Assembly: GCA_003248315.1 (NCBI GenBank)
Contig: QKWM01000004.1
Span: forward strand, 2,294,001-2,358,000
Direction of reading: 5' to 3'
From: Streptomyces sp. SW4
GTDB lineage: Bacteria > Actinomycetota > Actinomycetes > Streptomycetales > Streptomycetaceae
DNA: 64,000 nt
Shown: positions 48,061 to 58,858 of the stretch, in pieces
How the letters are laid out: each line of letters opens with the position of its first letter
Position numbering within the stretch: the stretch's first letter is position 1
Made by a program: the position numbers and the translations under genes
Notes under the pieces: model-generated
Seen by the model: only the letters and a program-made list of their open reading frames with translations
Databases searched by the model: none
Told to the model about the DNA's origin: nothing

Positions 48061-48157
48061 GCGAAGCCCCTCACGCGGCGCTATCTGACTGAACTCCCCC
48101 AGGGCCGGAAGGCAGCAAGGGTAGGTCGGCTCTGGCGGGTGCGTGGGGGGCGCTTGC
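48061..48157 (+). ncRNA. ffs: Signal recognition particle RNA (4.5S-type)
   Basis: Contains the universal SRP apical loop CAGGGCCGGAAGGCAGCAAGGG (motif core GGAA.GCAGCA at about 48097-48122), closed by a basal stem GAAGCCCCTCACGC against the GCGTGGGGGGCGCTT region. In Streptomyces ffs lies directly upstream of dnaX, as here. Confidence 0.92.
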
Positions 48158-48163
48158 GTTCTC

Positions 48164-48275
48164 GTGGCCGGTCGCGCCGCGTACCTGTCCTCGTGCCGGT
48201 CGCGCCGCGTACGCGTTCCCGTGCCGGTCGCGCCGCGTACGTGTCCCCGTGCCGGTCGCGCCGCGTACGTGTTCC
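48164..48275. repeat. 28-bp tandem array between ffs and dnaX
   Basis: Four units of the form GTGCCGGTCGCGCCGCGTAC followed by (C/G)(T/C)GT(T/C)C(C/T)C, with a shorter first unit. They fill most of the gap between the SRP RNA and dnaX. Confidence 0.9.
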
Positions 48276-48330
48276 CCGTCTCGTCCGTCCCGTCCGGGTC
48301 GCGGGGCCCGGCCCGTTGTCGGTGGGCGCC

Positions 48331-48336
48331 TATAAC
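48331..48336 (+). promoter_or_regulatory. dnaX -10 element (leaderless promoter)
   Basis: TATAAC lies ten bases before the GTG start of dnaX, placing the start of transcription at or next to the start codon. No convincing -35 is visible, and the array just upstream could influence it. Confidence 0.55.
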
Positions 48337-48345
48337 CTCGTATGC

Positions 48346-50770
48346 GTGTCGTCTCTCGCGTTGTACCGCCGCTACCGCCCGGAGTCCTTCGCCGAGGTCA
48401 TCGGGCAGGAGCATGTCACCGACCCGCTGCAGCAGGCGCTGCGGAACAACCGGGTCAATCACGCGTACCTGTTCAGCGGTCCGCGCGGCTGCGGCAAGAC
48501 GACCAGCGCCCGGATCCTGGCGCGCTGCCTGAACTGCGAGCAGGGCCCCACCCCGACGCCCTGCGGCACCTGCCAGTCCTGCCAGGACCTCGCGCGCAAC
48601 GGCCCGGGTTCGATCGACGTCATCGAGATCGACGCCGCGTCGCACGGAGGCGTGGACGACGCCCGTGACCTGCGTGAGAAGGCGTTCTTCGGGCCCGCCC
48701 GCAGCCGGTACAAGATCTACATCATCGACGAGGCCCACATGGTCACGTCGGCCGGCTTCAACGCCCTGCTCAAGGTGGTCGAGGAGCCGCCGGAGCATCT
48801 GAAGTTCATCTTCGCGACCACCGAGCCCGAGAAGGTCATCGGGACGATCCGCTCGCGGACCCACCACTATCCGTTCCGGCTGGTCCCGCCCGGCACCCTG
48901 CGCGACTACCTCGCCGAGGTGTGCCAGAAGGAGCAGATCCCGGTCGAGGACGGGGTGCTGCCCCTGGTCGTCCGGGCCGGCGCCGGGTCCGTGCGTGACT
49001 CCATGTCCGTCATGGACCAGCTGCTGGCCGGTGCCGGGGCGGACGGTGTGACGTACGCCATGGCCACCGCCCTGCTCGGTTACACGGACGGCTCGCTGCT
49101 GGACTCCGTCGTCGAGGCCTTCGCCTCCGGTGACGGCGCCGCGGCCTTCGAGGTCGTCGACCGCGTGATCGAGGGGGGCAACGACCCGCGCCGGTTCGTC
49201 GCCGACCTGCTGGAGCGGCTCCGTGACCTCGTCATCCTCGCCGCCGTGCCCGACGCCGCCGAGAAGGGGCTCCTCGACGCCCCGGCCGACGTCGTCGAGC
49301 GCATGCAGGCCCAGGCGCGGTCCTTCGGCGCCGCCGAGCTGAGCCGCGCCGCCGACCTCGTCAACGAGGGCCTCACCGAGATGCGCGGCGCCACCTCGCC
49401 CCGGCTCCAGCTGGAGCTGATCTGCGCGCGCGTGCTGCTGCCCGCCGCGTACGGCGACGAGCGGTCCGTGATGGCCCGCCTGGACCGGATCGAGCGCGGG
49501 GTGAGCTTCGCCACAGGCGCCGGCGCCCCCGCCATGGGGTACGTCCCGGGTCCGGACGCCCACGCGGTCCCCGGCGCCCATCCGGAGGCCGGTCCGGCCG
49601 GCGCCCCGGTCCCGGCCGGAGGCGGCCCCGCCGCCGCCCGCGCGGCGGTACGGGCGTCCGGCGGGCCCGCTCCGGAGGGTTCGGGTGGTGCCGGTGCCGG
49701 TGCCAGTCCTGGTGCCGGTGCCGGTGCTGGTGTCGGCGTTCCGCCCACCGCCTCCGCTCCCTCCCGCGCCGATTCCGTCCCGGCGGCCCCCGCGGCCGCG
49801 GCCCCGGCGGCCCCCGCAGCCTCCGGCCCGGCAGCTCCGGCGGCACCCGCAGCTCCCGCGGCCTCGTCCGGCCCTACGGCCCCTGGGGCCCCTGCGGCCC
49901 CTGCGGCCTCTCCGGCGGCGCCCGCTCCCTCCGCGCCCGGCGCCTGGCCCACGGCGTCGCCCGCCGGCGGCGGCCGGCGTCCCGGCGGCTGGCCCACGGC
50001 CACCCCGGCCGGCGGCGGCCGGGCACCGGCCCCGGGGGCACCCGCCGCCCCGGCAGGACCGGCAGCGCCCACCCCGCCCGCCGCTCCCGCGGCCCCGGCG
50101 GCCTCCGCACCCCCGTCCACCGCGCAGCCCGGTGCGCCGGTGCCCGCCTCCCCGCCCCGAGCGGCGGCCTCGACCCCCGCACGCTCTGGCCGAACATCCT
50201 GGAGGCCGTCAAGAACCGCCGCCGGTTCACCTGGATCCTGCTCAGCCAGAACGCCCAGGTGACCGGTTTCGACGGCACCTCCCTGCGGCTCGGCTTCGTC
50301 AACGCCGGCGCCCGCGACAACTTCCTGAGCAGCGGCAGCGAGGACGTGCTGCGGCAGGCCCTGGCCGAGCAGTTCAACGTCCAGTGGAAGATCGAGGCGG
50401 TCGTCGACCCGTCCGGCGGCTCGGCACCGCCGCCGCCCTCGGGTCCCTCCGGCGGCTACGGCGGCGGCTACGGCGCAGGCGGAGGCGGTGCGTCCGCGCC
50501 GCGGCCGGCGGCACCGCCGGCGGTGCCCTCCGGCTCAGGGCCCGCCACCCCGCCCTCGGCGCCGCCGGCGTCCGCGGCGCCGGCCCCGGCGGCCGCGCCC
50601 GCGCCGGCACCCGTGCCGTCGCCCTCGGCCCCGAGCCCCGCTCGGTCTCCATCGAGGACGACATCCCCGAGGACGACGACCCCGACCTCGACGAGTCGGC
50701 CCTCTCCGGACAGGAACTCCTCATCCGCGAGCTGGGCGCGACCGTGGTCGAGGAGATCGCCAACGAGTAG
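48346..50770 (+). CDS. dnaX: DNA polymerase III subunits gamma and tau
   Basis: About 808 residues. The AAA+ clamp-loader core has Walker A SGPRGCGKTTSARILARCLN, a zinc module CEQGPTPTPCGTCQSC, Walker B KIYIIDEAHMVTSAGFNALL and arginine finger region FIFATTEPEKVIGTIRSR. After a long Ala/Pro/Gly linker (49520-50160) come the conserved tau end (LWPNILEAVKNRRRFTWILL; IRELGATVVEEIANE). Single-base losses near 50160 and 50640 fall in the linker and near the end. No E. coli-type slippery heptamer is present, so these are read as sequence errors and not programmed shifts. The GTG at 48346 has no ribosome site and follows a TATAAC box. Confidence 0.95.
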
Positions 50771-50884
50771 CCGCCGGCGGGGGCGCCCTCGGGCGGCGGC
50801 TGGAGAAACCTATGAAGTCGTCGCCCTCACCCCTTCGGCAGCCCGCACAAACCGCGCCCGCCCCCTCCCGTTAGGCTGACCCCC

Positions 50885-52136
<1,252 letters not shown>

Positions 52137-52470
52137 CCCGCTCCCCCTCACGCGGACGATCCGCCACGCCTCACGCACGAGCCCGGCAGGCCCCGGTCCC
52201 CCCGAACGGACCGGGGCCTGCCGGGCTTCCGCGCTGCTCAGGAGCCGAGGCCTGATCATCGCTGTCCGTCATCCACCTTTCCCCAAAGCCATTCCATCGA
52301 GTGACCGCTGCCCCATACGGCTGACGGGTGCCGAGCCCCAACTAGGGTGCGGCGCAAGCGTTCCGGCACTTGGCCCACCGGCATTGCGATGTCAGTGGCG
52401 GGTGCCACAGTGGGGAAGTGAGCACGACCAGGCAGCGTCAGGACAGGCAGAGAGGGGGCGAGGTCCGGTC
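52137..52470. other. Gap between purD and the M48-like gene
   Basis: A 334-base gap containing the purD terminator and, near 52340, a TAGGGT -10-like box. Its region around 52260-52400 is A+T-richer than the flanks, as expected for a promoter. I see no further gene or RNA. Confidence 0.5.
52181..52226 (+). terminator. Terminator after purD
   Basis: Perfect 19-bp stem (GCCCGGCAGGCCCCGGTCC and complement) around an 8-base loop, 45 bases past the stop codon. Confidence 0.92.
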
Positions 52471-54994
52471 ATGACCGGTACGGGAGTGGAAGAGCGGGGC
52501 GCACAGGCCGCGCGGGCCCGGGCGGTGGCCGTGCTGCGCATCCGCAGCCGTGCCCTGGCCGTCGCCCTGCTGCCCGCTGCCGCCGCCGTCGTCCTGCTCG
52601 CCGGCGGTTCCACCGGCCATCTGACGGGCGCGGGCTGGGACGCCGCCCGCTGGGCCGTCGGCGTGCTCTCCCTCCTCGTGCTGGCGGCCGCCGCCGGCAT
52701 CGCCCTGGTCGTCGCCCGGGCCCGTCCCGCCGTCAGCCCGACGGTCCCGATCGCCGAGGAGTCGGCCCCCGACCTGTACCGGATGGTGCGCGACCTCGCC
52801 GACCGGCTCGACGTGCCCGCGCCCTCGGCGATAGCCCTCACCCCGGACTGCGACAGCTGGCTGGAGGACCGCACCCACCCGGCCCACGGCCCCCCACCGG
52901 AGGACACCGGCGCCGGGGACGGCACGGGCGGGGACCCGGACGGTTCCGCGCAGCGCCGCCCGTCCGCGGCTCCCGTCCTCGTGATCGGTTCGCCGTTCCT
53001 GTGGTGGATGCGCGTGGGTGAGCTGCGCGCGGTCCTCGCCCCGGTGGTGGCCGGTACGGGACCGTCGGCGCACCCCGACATAGCCGCCGCCCGGCGCTTC
53101 GTACGGGGCCTGGACGCGGCGGTGGCGGTGGCCTCCGCCGGGACCCGGGGCCCGCTGTCCCGCGCGGTGTTCGCGGGCGTCGGCCGGGTGGCGCGGCTCC
53201 TGCTGCGCAGCTGCCGGGTGCACGTCGCCGAGATGGAGCGGGGCGTCGCCGCGGCCGCCGCCGAGCGCGCCCAGGCCGTGGACTACGGCCTGCGGATCGT
53301 CGCGCAGGAACAGGTGGGACTGGCGTACGCGGGCTGGGACCGCCTGCTGACCCGGGTGGCGCTGCCCGCCTGGCGGATGGGCCGCTGGCCGTCCCGGCTG
53401 GACGCGGGCGTCGTCGCCGCGCTCACCGAGCTGTCCCGGCGGGACCGGCTGGCCGAGGGCTTCGCCTCCCGGCTGGGCGAGCGCCCCGCCTGCGACCTGC
53501 TGGAGGAACCCGGCGCGGTGGACGAGGCGGCCTCCCTCCTCGCCGCCCGCCTGTTCCACGGCGGACCGGCGGAGCCGGGCCCGGACTGGGCGCCGGTGGA
53601 CTGGCACGAGTACCCGGAAGAGGTCGTCGACCGCACCTGGCGCGCCGACGCCGCCCGGCTGCACCGCGTCCTGGACGCGATGGGCGCCCGCCGTGCCCCG
53701 ACCCGCCCCGAGCCCCCCACCGGCCACACGTCCGCCCCCCACACCACCCCGGCCGGCCCCGAGGCCTCCGCCGGTCCCGGCGCTCTCGCCGGTCGAAAGG
53801 CCCCCGCGAGCAGCGAGGTCCCCACCGAACCAGGGGCCCCCATCGGTCCCGGGAGCCCTGACGGTCCCGGGAGCCCAGCCGGTCCCGGGAACCCTGCCGG
53901 TCCCGACGCCCCCGCCACCCCTGGGGCCCCCACCGGCCCCGACACCTTCGCCGACCCCGACACCTTCGCCGACCCCGATGTCCTCACCGACCCGGGCGTC
54001 ATCGGCGGCCCCGCCGTCGCCGCCGGAGCCCGCACCGGCGACAGCGCGGACCACCCCGCCGGCGCACCCCTGTCCCAGGGCGCCGCCTTCTCTCCTTCGG
54101 CCGACGGCCCGGGAGCCGAGGGCCCCACCCTGGCCCGCGTCCTCGACCACCTCGCCGCCCCGACCCCGCCGTCGTCCGCCCCGATACCCGGCGGCCCCGC
54201 GGCACCCACGGCTCCGAGCGCACCGGACACCGCCCAGGCACCCGGCGGCCCCACGACCCGGGCAGCCCGAGCCACCCAGGCCGCCGAAGCCATCGGAGCC
54301 GACGGCGCCACCGAAGCCGCTCAGCCGGCCCGGGTGACCTCCGCGATACCGTCGCCCGAGCCCGGCCACCCCCATGGCGCCGCCCCCGCCTCCCCCGGGG
54401 CAGCCCTTCCCGAGACGGCTCCTCACGAGACGACTCTTCCCGGGACCGGCCACCTCCCCGAGGACGACCTCTCCGCAGACGACCTCTCCGCAGACGACCT
54501 CGATGAGGTCGAGGTCGAGATCGAGGACGAGGACGACCTCGGCACCACCCCCAGGGCGCCGCCCTCGCCGCCGGTCTCAGCGCCGAGATCGCCCGCGAGG
54601 AGGCCCAGGCCAGAGAGTCGGCCGCCGTCGGCCCGACCGGCGCCGCCTGTGGGACGGCCTCGGCGGCGCAGGGCCCCGCCCCGGCCGCGGGCCCGGACAC
54701 CGTCCTGTGGGACGACCGCGCGCTCCCGCTGTTCCCGCCGCAGCCCCCGCGCACCGGCCGCGAGCTGCTGGCCGACCACGTCATCGCGATGGTGTGCTGC
54801 GCCGCGATGGACACCGCAGGCGCCACCCCGGGCCTGGACTGGCTCGACGGCCCCTCCCTGCTGATCGGCGGCGAGCGTGCGGCCGACCTGTCCCCCGGGT
54901 CCTCAGCCTCATCGAGACCGGGGACGCGGCCCCGCTGCGGGCCTGGCTCGCCGAGCAGGGGATACGCCCGGAGAAGCCGGTACGCCTGGTCTGA
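52471..54994 (+). CDS. M48-like (HtpX-fold) membrane protein lacking the HExxH motif, with long disordered tail
   Basis: About 841 residues. Two helices near residues 35-55 and 65-90 are followed by SAPDLYRMVRDLADRLDVPA, a PSAIALTPDCDSWLEDRTHP segment, and SPFLWWMRVGELRAVLAPVV. The last matches the M48 peptidase helix (ELxAVLAHExxH) at the right place but has AP-V-V-AGTG where the zinc HExxH should be. A further conserved-looking region follows (LAYAGWDRLLTRVALPAWRM; VDRTWRADAARLHRVLDAMG). From about residue 410 the tail is Ala/Gly/Pro rich, with a strongly acidic stretch (DDLSADDLSADDLDEVEVEI). Two lost bases, near 54565 and 54897, break the C-terminus. An inactive-protease scaffold is inferred. 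Confidence 0.6.
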
Positions 54995-55461
54995 CCAGCG
55001 CTGCCGACCACGCTGTCACCGCGCTGCCGGCAGCCCCGCCGAGCCCCCGAGCAACCAAGCCCCGAGGCCCCCGAGCCCCGTAGCGGAGCCACGCCACCGA
55101 GCCCGCGCAGCCACGCCACCGAGCCCGCGCAGGCCGCGGCTGAGGCGCCCACCCGCGCCCCCGCGCCACCGAGCCCGCGCAGGCCGCGGCTGAGGCACCC
55201 ACCCGCGCCCCCGCGCCCCCACGCCCGGCCCTGCGCCCCCGCGCCCAGCCCTGCGCCCCTGCGGCCCCCGCGCCCCTCGCCGAGGCGCACGCCGACACAC
55301 GCGCCCCCGCCGTTCCGGACCCCCCAGTTCCACTTTCGGCCAGTTCACGACGAACAGTGACCGTGCGCGTGCGAGATGTGATGTGCTGGGACCGATCGCG
55401 CACATGGCAAAGGCGTACGTCATACGCACGACCACGGGGGCATGAGGGAGGGGAATGACCC
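54995..55461. other. Gap before the dimethylformamidase-like gene
   Basis: A 467-base gap. The first half is a repetitive CACC/GAGCCCGCGCAG region (55085-55265). The second half (55320-55461) has lower G+C with GCGTACGTCATACGC-type palindromes and a GAGGGAGGGG site before the next ATG. No gene is visible. Confidence 0.55.
55090..55200. repeat. About 50-bp tandem repeat
   Basis: Two long units start with CACCGAGCCCGCGCAGGCCG and continue GCGGCTGAGG(C)(G/A)CCCACCCGC. A partial copy precedes them. Confidence 0.75.
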
Positions 55462-57048
55462 ATGGGGTCCGAGCAGGTCCGCCGCTGGGAGTCGGGAGCA
55501 CTCGCGCACGCCGTGACGGACCCCTTCGGCCAGGGCCCGGTGCCCTGGCTGCGCGGCGGTGAGACGTACTTCGGCGACGGCGGCCAGGTCGTCCCCTGGT
55601 ACGTGGACACCGATCCCGAGACCACCGCCCCGTTCACCGCCGACGCGTCCGTCACCGGCGCCCGCGCCGGCGATGCCCGCGCAGGCAAGGCCCCCGCATC
55701 CGGCGTCCGCGCCGGCCGCACGGCCACCCGCACCGCCGCGGCCCCCGCGCGCCGCTCGGACGGCGGCCCCGCGCCGCCGACGACGTCCGGCTCCAGATCA
55801 AGGGCTTCACCTCGACCGGAGCCGCCGCCCCCGGGGAGGCGATCGACTTCCACGTCACCGTCGACCCGCCCCAGCAGTTCGGCGTCGACGTCTACCGCAT
55901 CGGCCACTACGGCGGCGACGGCGCCGCGAAGATCACCACCAGCCCGCGGCTGTCCGGCATCGTCCAGCCCCGCCGCTCACCGCCGACCGCACGGTCTCCT
56001 GCCACCACTGGTGGCTGTCCTGGCGGCTCCAGATCCCCACCTACTGGAACCCCGGCGCCTACGTCGCCGTCCTCACCACGGCCGACGGCTACCGCTCCCA
56101 CGTGCCGTTCACGGTCCGCGACGACCGCCCCGCCGACCTGCTGCTGGTGCTGCCGGACGTGACCTGGCAGGCGTACAACCTCTACCCGGAGGACGGCCGC
56201 ACCGGCGCCAGCCTGTACCACGCCTGGGACGAGGAGGGCCGGCTGCTCGGGAGGCCGACGCCGCCACGACCGTCTCCTTCGACCGCCCGTACGCCGGCGC
56301 CGGGCTGCCGCTGCACGTCGGCCACGCCTACGACGTCATCCGCTTCGCCGAGCGCTACGGCTACGACCTCGCCTACGCCGACGCCCGTGACCTGCACGCC
56401 GGCCGCGTCGACCCGGCCCGCTACCGGGGGCTGGTCTTCCCGGGCCACGACGAGTACTGGTCGGCGGCGATGCGCCGCACCACCGAACGCGCCCGCGACC
56501 ACGGCACGTCCCTGGTCTTCCTCTCCGCCAACACCATGTACTGGCAGGTGGAGCTGTCCCCGTCCCCGTCCGGCGTCCCCGACCGGCTGCTGACCTGCCG
56601 CAAACGCAAGGGGCCGGGCAAGCCGGTGCTGTGGCGGGAGATCGACCGCGCCGAGCAACTGCTGCTCGGCATCCAGTACGCGGGCCGCGTTCCCGAGCCG
56701 CACCCGATGGTCGTCCGCAACGCCGGGCACTGGATGTGGGAGGCGACCGGCGCCCACGAGGGCGACGAGATCGAGGGCCTGGTGGCCGGCGAGGCCGACC
56801 GCTACTTCCCGCGCACCCCGCTGCCCGACCACGACGAACGGGTGCTGCTCGCCCACTCCCCGTACACCGACGCCGACGGCGTCCGGCGCCACCAGGAGAC
56901 GTCGCTGTACCGGGCGCCGTCCGGCGCCTGGGTCTTCGCGTCCGGGACGTTCGCCTGGTCCCCGGCCCTGGACCGGCCCGGCCACGTCGACCCCCGGATC
57001 CAGCGGGCCACCGCCAACCTCCTGGACCGCATCTGCAAACGCGACTGA
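55462..57048 (+). CDS. N,N-dimethylformamidase beta-subunit-like protein
   Basis: About 529 residues. Beta-rich N-terminus (TETYFGDGGQVVPWYVDTDP; VDVYRIGHYGGDGA), then WLSWRLQIPTYWNPGAYVAV, the conserved core RPADLLLVLPDVTWQAYNLY, VIRFAERYGYDLAYADARDL and LVFPGHDEYWSAAMRRTTER, and NTMYWQVELS. The family is the large-subunit fold of DMF-ase, an amidohydrolase with Fe in the active site; homologs in Streptomyces have no known substrate. Bases are missing near 55785, 55975 and 56252. The segment 55665-55740 is Ala/Arg rich and low complexity. Confidence 0.82.
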   Translation: MGSEQVRRWESGALAHAVTDPFGQGPVPWLRGGETYFGDGGQVVPWYVDTDPETTAPFTADASVTGARAGDARAGKAPASGVRAGRTATRTAAAPARRSDGGPAPPTTSGSRSRASPRPEPPPPGRRSTSTSPSTRPSSSASTSTASATTAATAPRRSPPARGCPASSSPAAHRRPHGLLPPLVAVLAAPDPHLLEPRRLRRRPHHGRRLPLPRAVHGPRRPPRRPAAGAAGRDLAGVQPLPGGRPHRRQPVPRLGRGGPAAREADAATTVSFDRPYAGAGLPLHVGHAYDVIRFAERYGYDLAYADARDLHAGRVDPARYRGLVFPGHDEYWSAAMRRTTERARDHGTSLVFLSANTMYWQVELSPSPSGVPDRLLTCRKRKGPGKPVLWREIDRAEQLLLGIQYAGRVPEPHPMVVRNAGHWMWEATGAHEGDEIEGLVAGEADRYFPRTPLPDHDERVLLAHSPYTDADGVRRHQETSLYRAPSGAWVFASGTFAWSPALDRPGHVDPRIQRATANLLDRICKRD

Positions 57049-57117
57049 CCCGCTGTCCGTGATCGTCCCGCCGTACGGGAGAATCGACGTACTTGGACAG
57101 AACCACGGGGAGGAACC

Positions 57118-58025
57118 GTGTCCGGATTCGTCGAAAAGCCCGAGCCCCGGCAGGTTCCGGGCCTGGTGCATCTGCACACCGGCAAGGTGCGCGACCTGTA
57201 CCGGAACGATGCGGGCGACCTCGTGATGGTCGCCAGCGACCGCATGTCCGCCTACGACTGGGTGCTGCCGACGGAGATCCCCGACAAGGGCCGTGTCCTC
57301 ACCCAGCTCTCCCTGTGGTGGTTCGACCAGCTCGCCGACCTGGTCCCCAACCACGTCCTGAGCACCGAGCTGCCCGCGGGCGCCCCCGCCGACTGGGCGG
57401 GCCGCACCCTGGTCTGCAAGTCCCTGCGGATGGTCCCGGTCGAGTGCGTCGCCCGCGGCTACCTCACCGGCTCGGGCCTGGCCGAGTACGACGAGTCCCG
57501 CACGGTCTGCGGCCTCGCCCTCCCGGAGGGCCTGGTCGACGGCTCGGAGCTGCCCGCCCCGATCTTCACCCCGGCCACCAAGGCCGACGTCGGCGAGCAC
57601 GACGAGAACGTCTCCTACGAGGAAGTCGCCCGCCGGGTCGGCGCCGACACCGCGGCCCGGCTGCGCCAGGTGACCCTCGCCGTCTACTCCCGTGCCCGGG
57701 ACATCGCCCGCGAGCGGGGATCATCCTGGCCGACACCAAGTTCGAGTTCGGTTTCGAGGGCGACGGCGACGAGCACCTGGTCCTCGCCGACGAGGTCCTC
57801 ACCCCGGACTCCTCCCGCTTCTGGCCGGCCGACCAGTGGCAGCCGGGCCGGGCGCAGCCGTCGTACGACAAGCAGTTCGTGCGGGACTGGCTCACCTCGG
57901 CCGAGTCCGGCTGGGACCGCAGGAGCGAGCAGCCCCCGCCGCCGCTGCCGGAGAAGGTCGTCGAAGCGACCCGCGCCAAGTACGTCGAGGCGTACGAGCG
58001 CCTGACGGGCACCCCCTGGAGCTGA
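57118..58025 (+). CDS. purC: SAICAR synthetase
   Basis: About 302 residues. Adds aspartate to CAIR in purine synthesis. Motifs HTGKVRDLYRNDAGDLVMVA, SDRMSAYDWVLPTEIPDKGR, IPVECVARGY-like VPVECVARGYLTGSGLAEY, and LADTKFEFGF are all canonical. One base is missing near 57720 in GAGCGGGG. The GTG follows GGGGAGGAACC. A terminator and tRNA-Gly lie directly after it. It is not overlapping purD or purSQ, so these purine genes are separate transcription units in this region. Confidence 0.95.
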
Positions 58026-58113
58026 CCGCACCGCCGGAACCCGGCAGCCCCGGGCCCGGAGGGCCGAAATCCCGGCCCCCCGGGGCCCGGCCCGGCGTCC
58101 GCCGGAAACGGCG

Positions 58114-58140
58114 AAGGCCCCGGTCGATGACCGGGGCCTT
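58114..58140. terminator. Terminator between purC and tRNA-Gly
   Basis: AAGGCCCCGGTC with its complement around a 3-base loop, serving purC and the minus-strand tRNA. Confidence 0.85.
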
Positions 58141-58147
58141 GATCCAG

Positions 58148-58220
58148 AGCGGACGACGAGGCTCGAACTCGCGACCTCAACCTTGGCAAGGTTGCGCTCT
58201 ACCAACTGAGCTACGTCCGC
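58148..58220 (-). tRNA. tRNA-Gly (anticodon GCC), first copy
   Basis: Acceptor GCGGACG/CGTCCGC, D-arm AGCTCAGTTGGTAGAGC, anticodon stem AACCT/AGGTT around TGCCA (anticodon GCC), T-arm GAGTTCGAGCCTC. Identical to the copy at 62123. Confidence 0.95.
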
Positions 58221-58243
58221 GTTGCGCCGTGGCGCGAGAGCAA

Positions 58244-58858
58244 CTATACCCAACCGCGCTCGCGCGCGAGACGCACTGCCGCATGACGGTTCTCCGCCCC
58301 GAGCTTCGTCACCGCCGACGACAGGTAGTTCCGCACGGTCCCCTCCGCGAGCGCGGCCCGCTCGGCGATCTCCGTGATCGGCGCTCCGTCGGCGGCCAGC
58401 TCCAGCACCTCCGCCTCCCGCGCGGTCAGCGGCGAGTCCCCGGCGGAGATCGCGTCGGCCGCCAACTCCGGGTCCACGTAGCGGTTTCCGGCGTGCACCG
58501 TGCGGATGATCTCGGCGAGCCGCTGGGCGCTGAGCGTCTTGGGCACGAACCCGCGCACCCCCGCCGCGAGCGCCCGCTTCAGATGCCCCGGCCGCCCGTG
58601 CCCGGTCACGATCAGCACCTGGCAGCCGGGCAGCTCGGCCCGCAGCGATGTGGCGACCTTCACACCGTCCGCCCCGGGCATCTGCAGATCCAGGACGGCC
58701 ACGTCGGGTTCGTGCGCCCGCGCCATGGCCAGCGCCTCCGGCCCGGAGGCCGCCTCGGCGACCACCACCAGGTCGTCCTCGAGGGCCAGCAGCGCGGCCA
58801 GCGCCCCGCGGATCAGATGCTCGTCGTCGGCGAGCAGCACCCGTACCGCGGCGCTCAC
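58244..58858 (-). CDS. NarL/DesR-family response regulator
   Basis: 204 residues. Receiver VRVLLADDEHLIRGALAALL, VAVLDLQMPGADGVKVATSL (D57), ALAAGVRGFVPKTLSAQRLA, and a LuxR helix-turn-helix (LTAREAEVLELAADGAPITE; IAERAALAEGTVRNYLSSAV). The GTG overlaps the kinase stop by four bases. It is last in an ABC exporter - kinase - regulator operon read leftward. Palindromic TGTCAT/ATGACA sites upstream of the operon (61966-61992) are likely targets. The frame is intact. Confidence 0.93.
   Translation of the reverse strand: MSAAVRVLLADDEHLIRGALAALLALEDDLVVVAEAASGPEALAMARAHEPDVAVLDLQMPGADGVKVATSLRAELPGCQVLIVTGHGRPGHLKRALAAGVRGFVPKTLSAQRLAEIIRTVHAGNRYVDPELAADAISAGDSPLTAREAEVLELAADGAPITEIAERAALAEGTVRNYLSSAVTKLGAENRHAAVRLARERGWV

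Noticed and set aside
48164..48275. CRISPR array
   Set aside because: The repeats are contiguous with no unique spacers, and no cas genes are present.
45154..49581. Very long minus-strand open frame opposite MMPL and dnaX
   Set aside because: Shadow of the plus-strand genes in very G+C-rich DNA. It shows no domain motifs and crosses a tRNA, the SRP RNA and intergenic arrays.
48346..50770. Programmed ribosomal frameshift in dnaX
   Set aside because: No slippery A-rich heptamer is present. The two breaks lie in G+C-rich linker and C-terminal sequence and match the one-base losses seen throughout the window.
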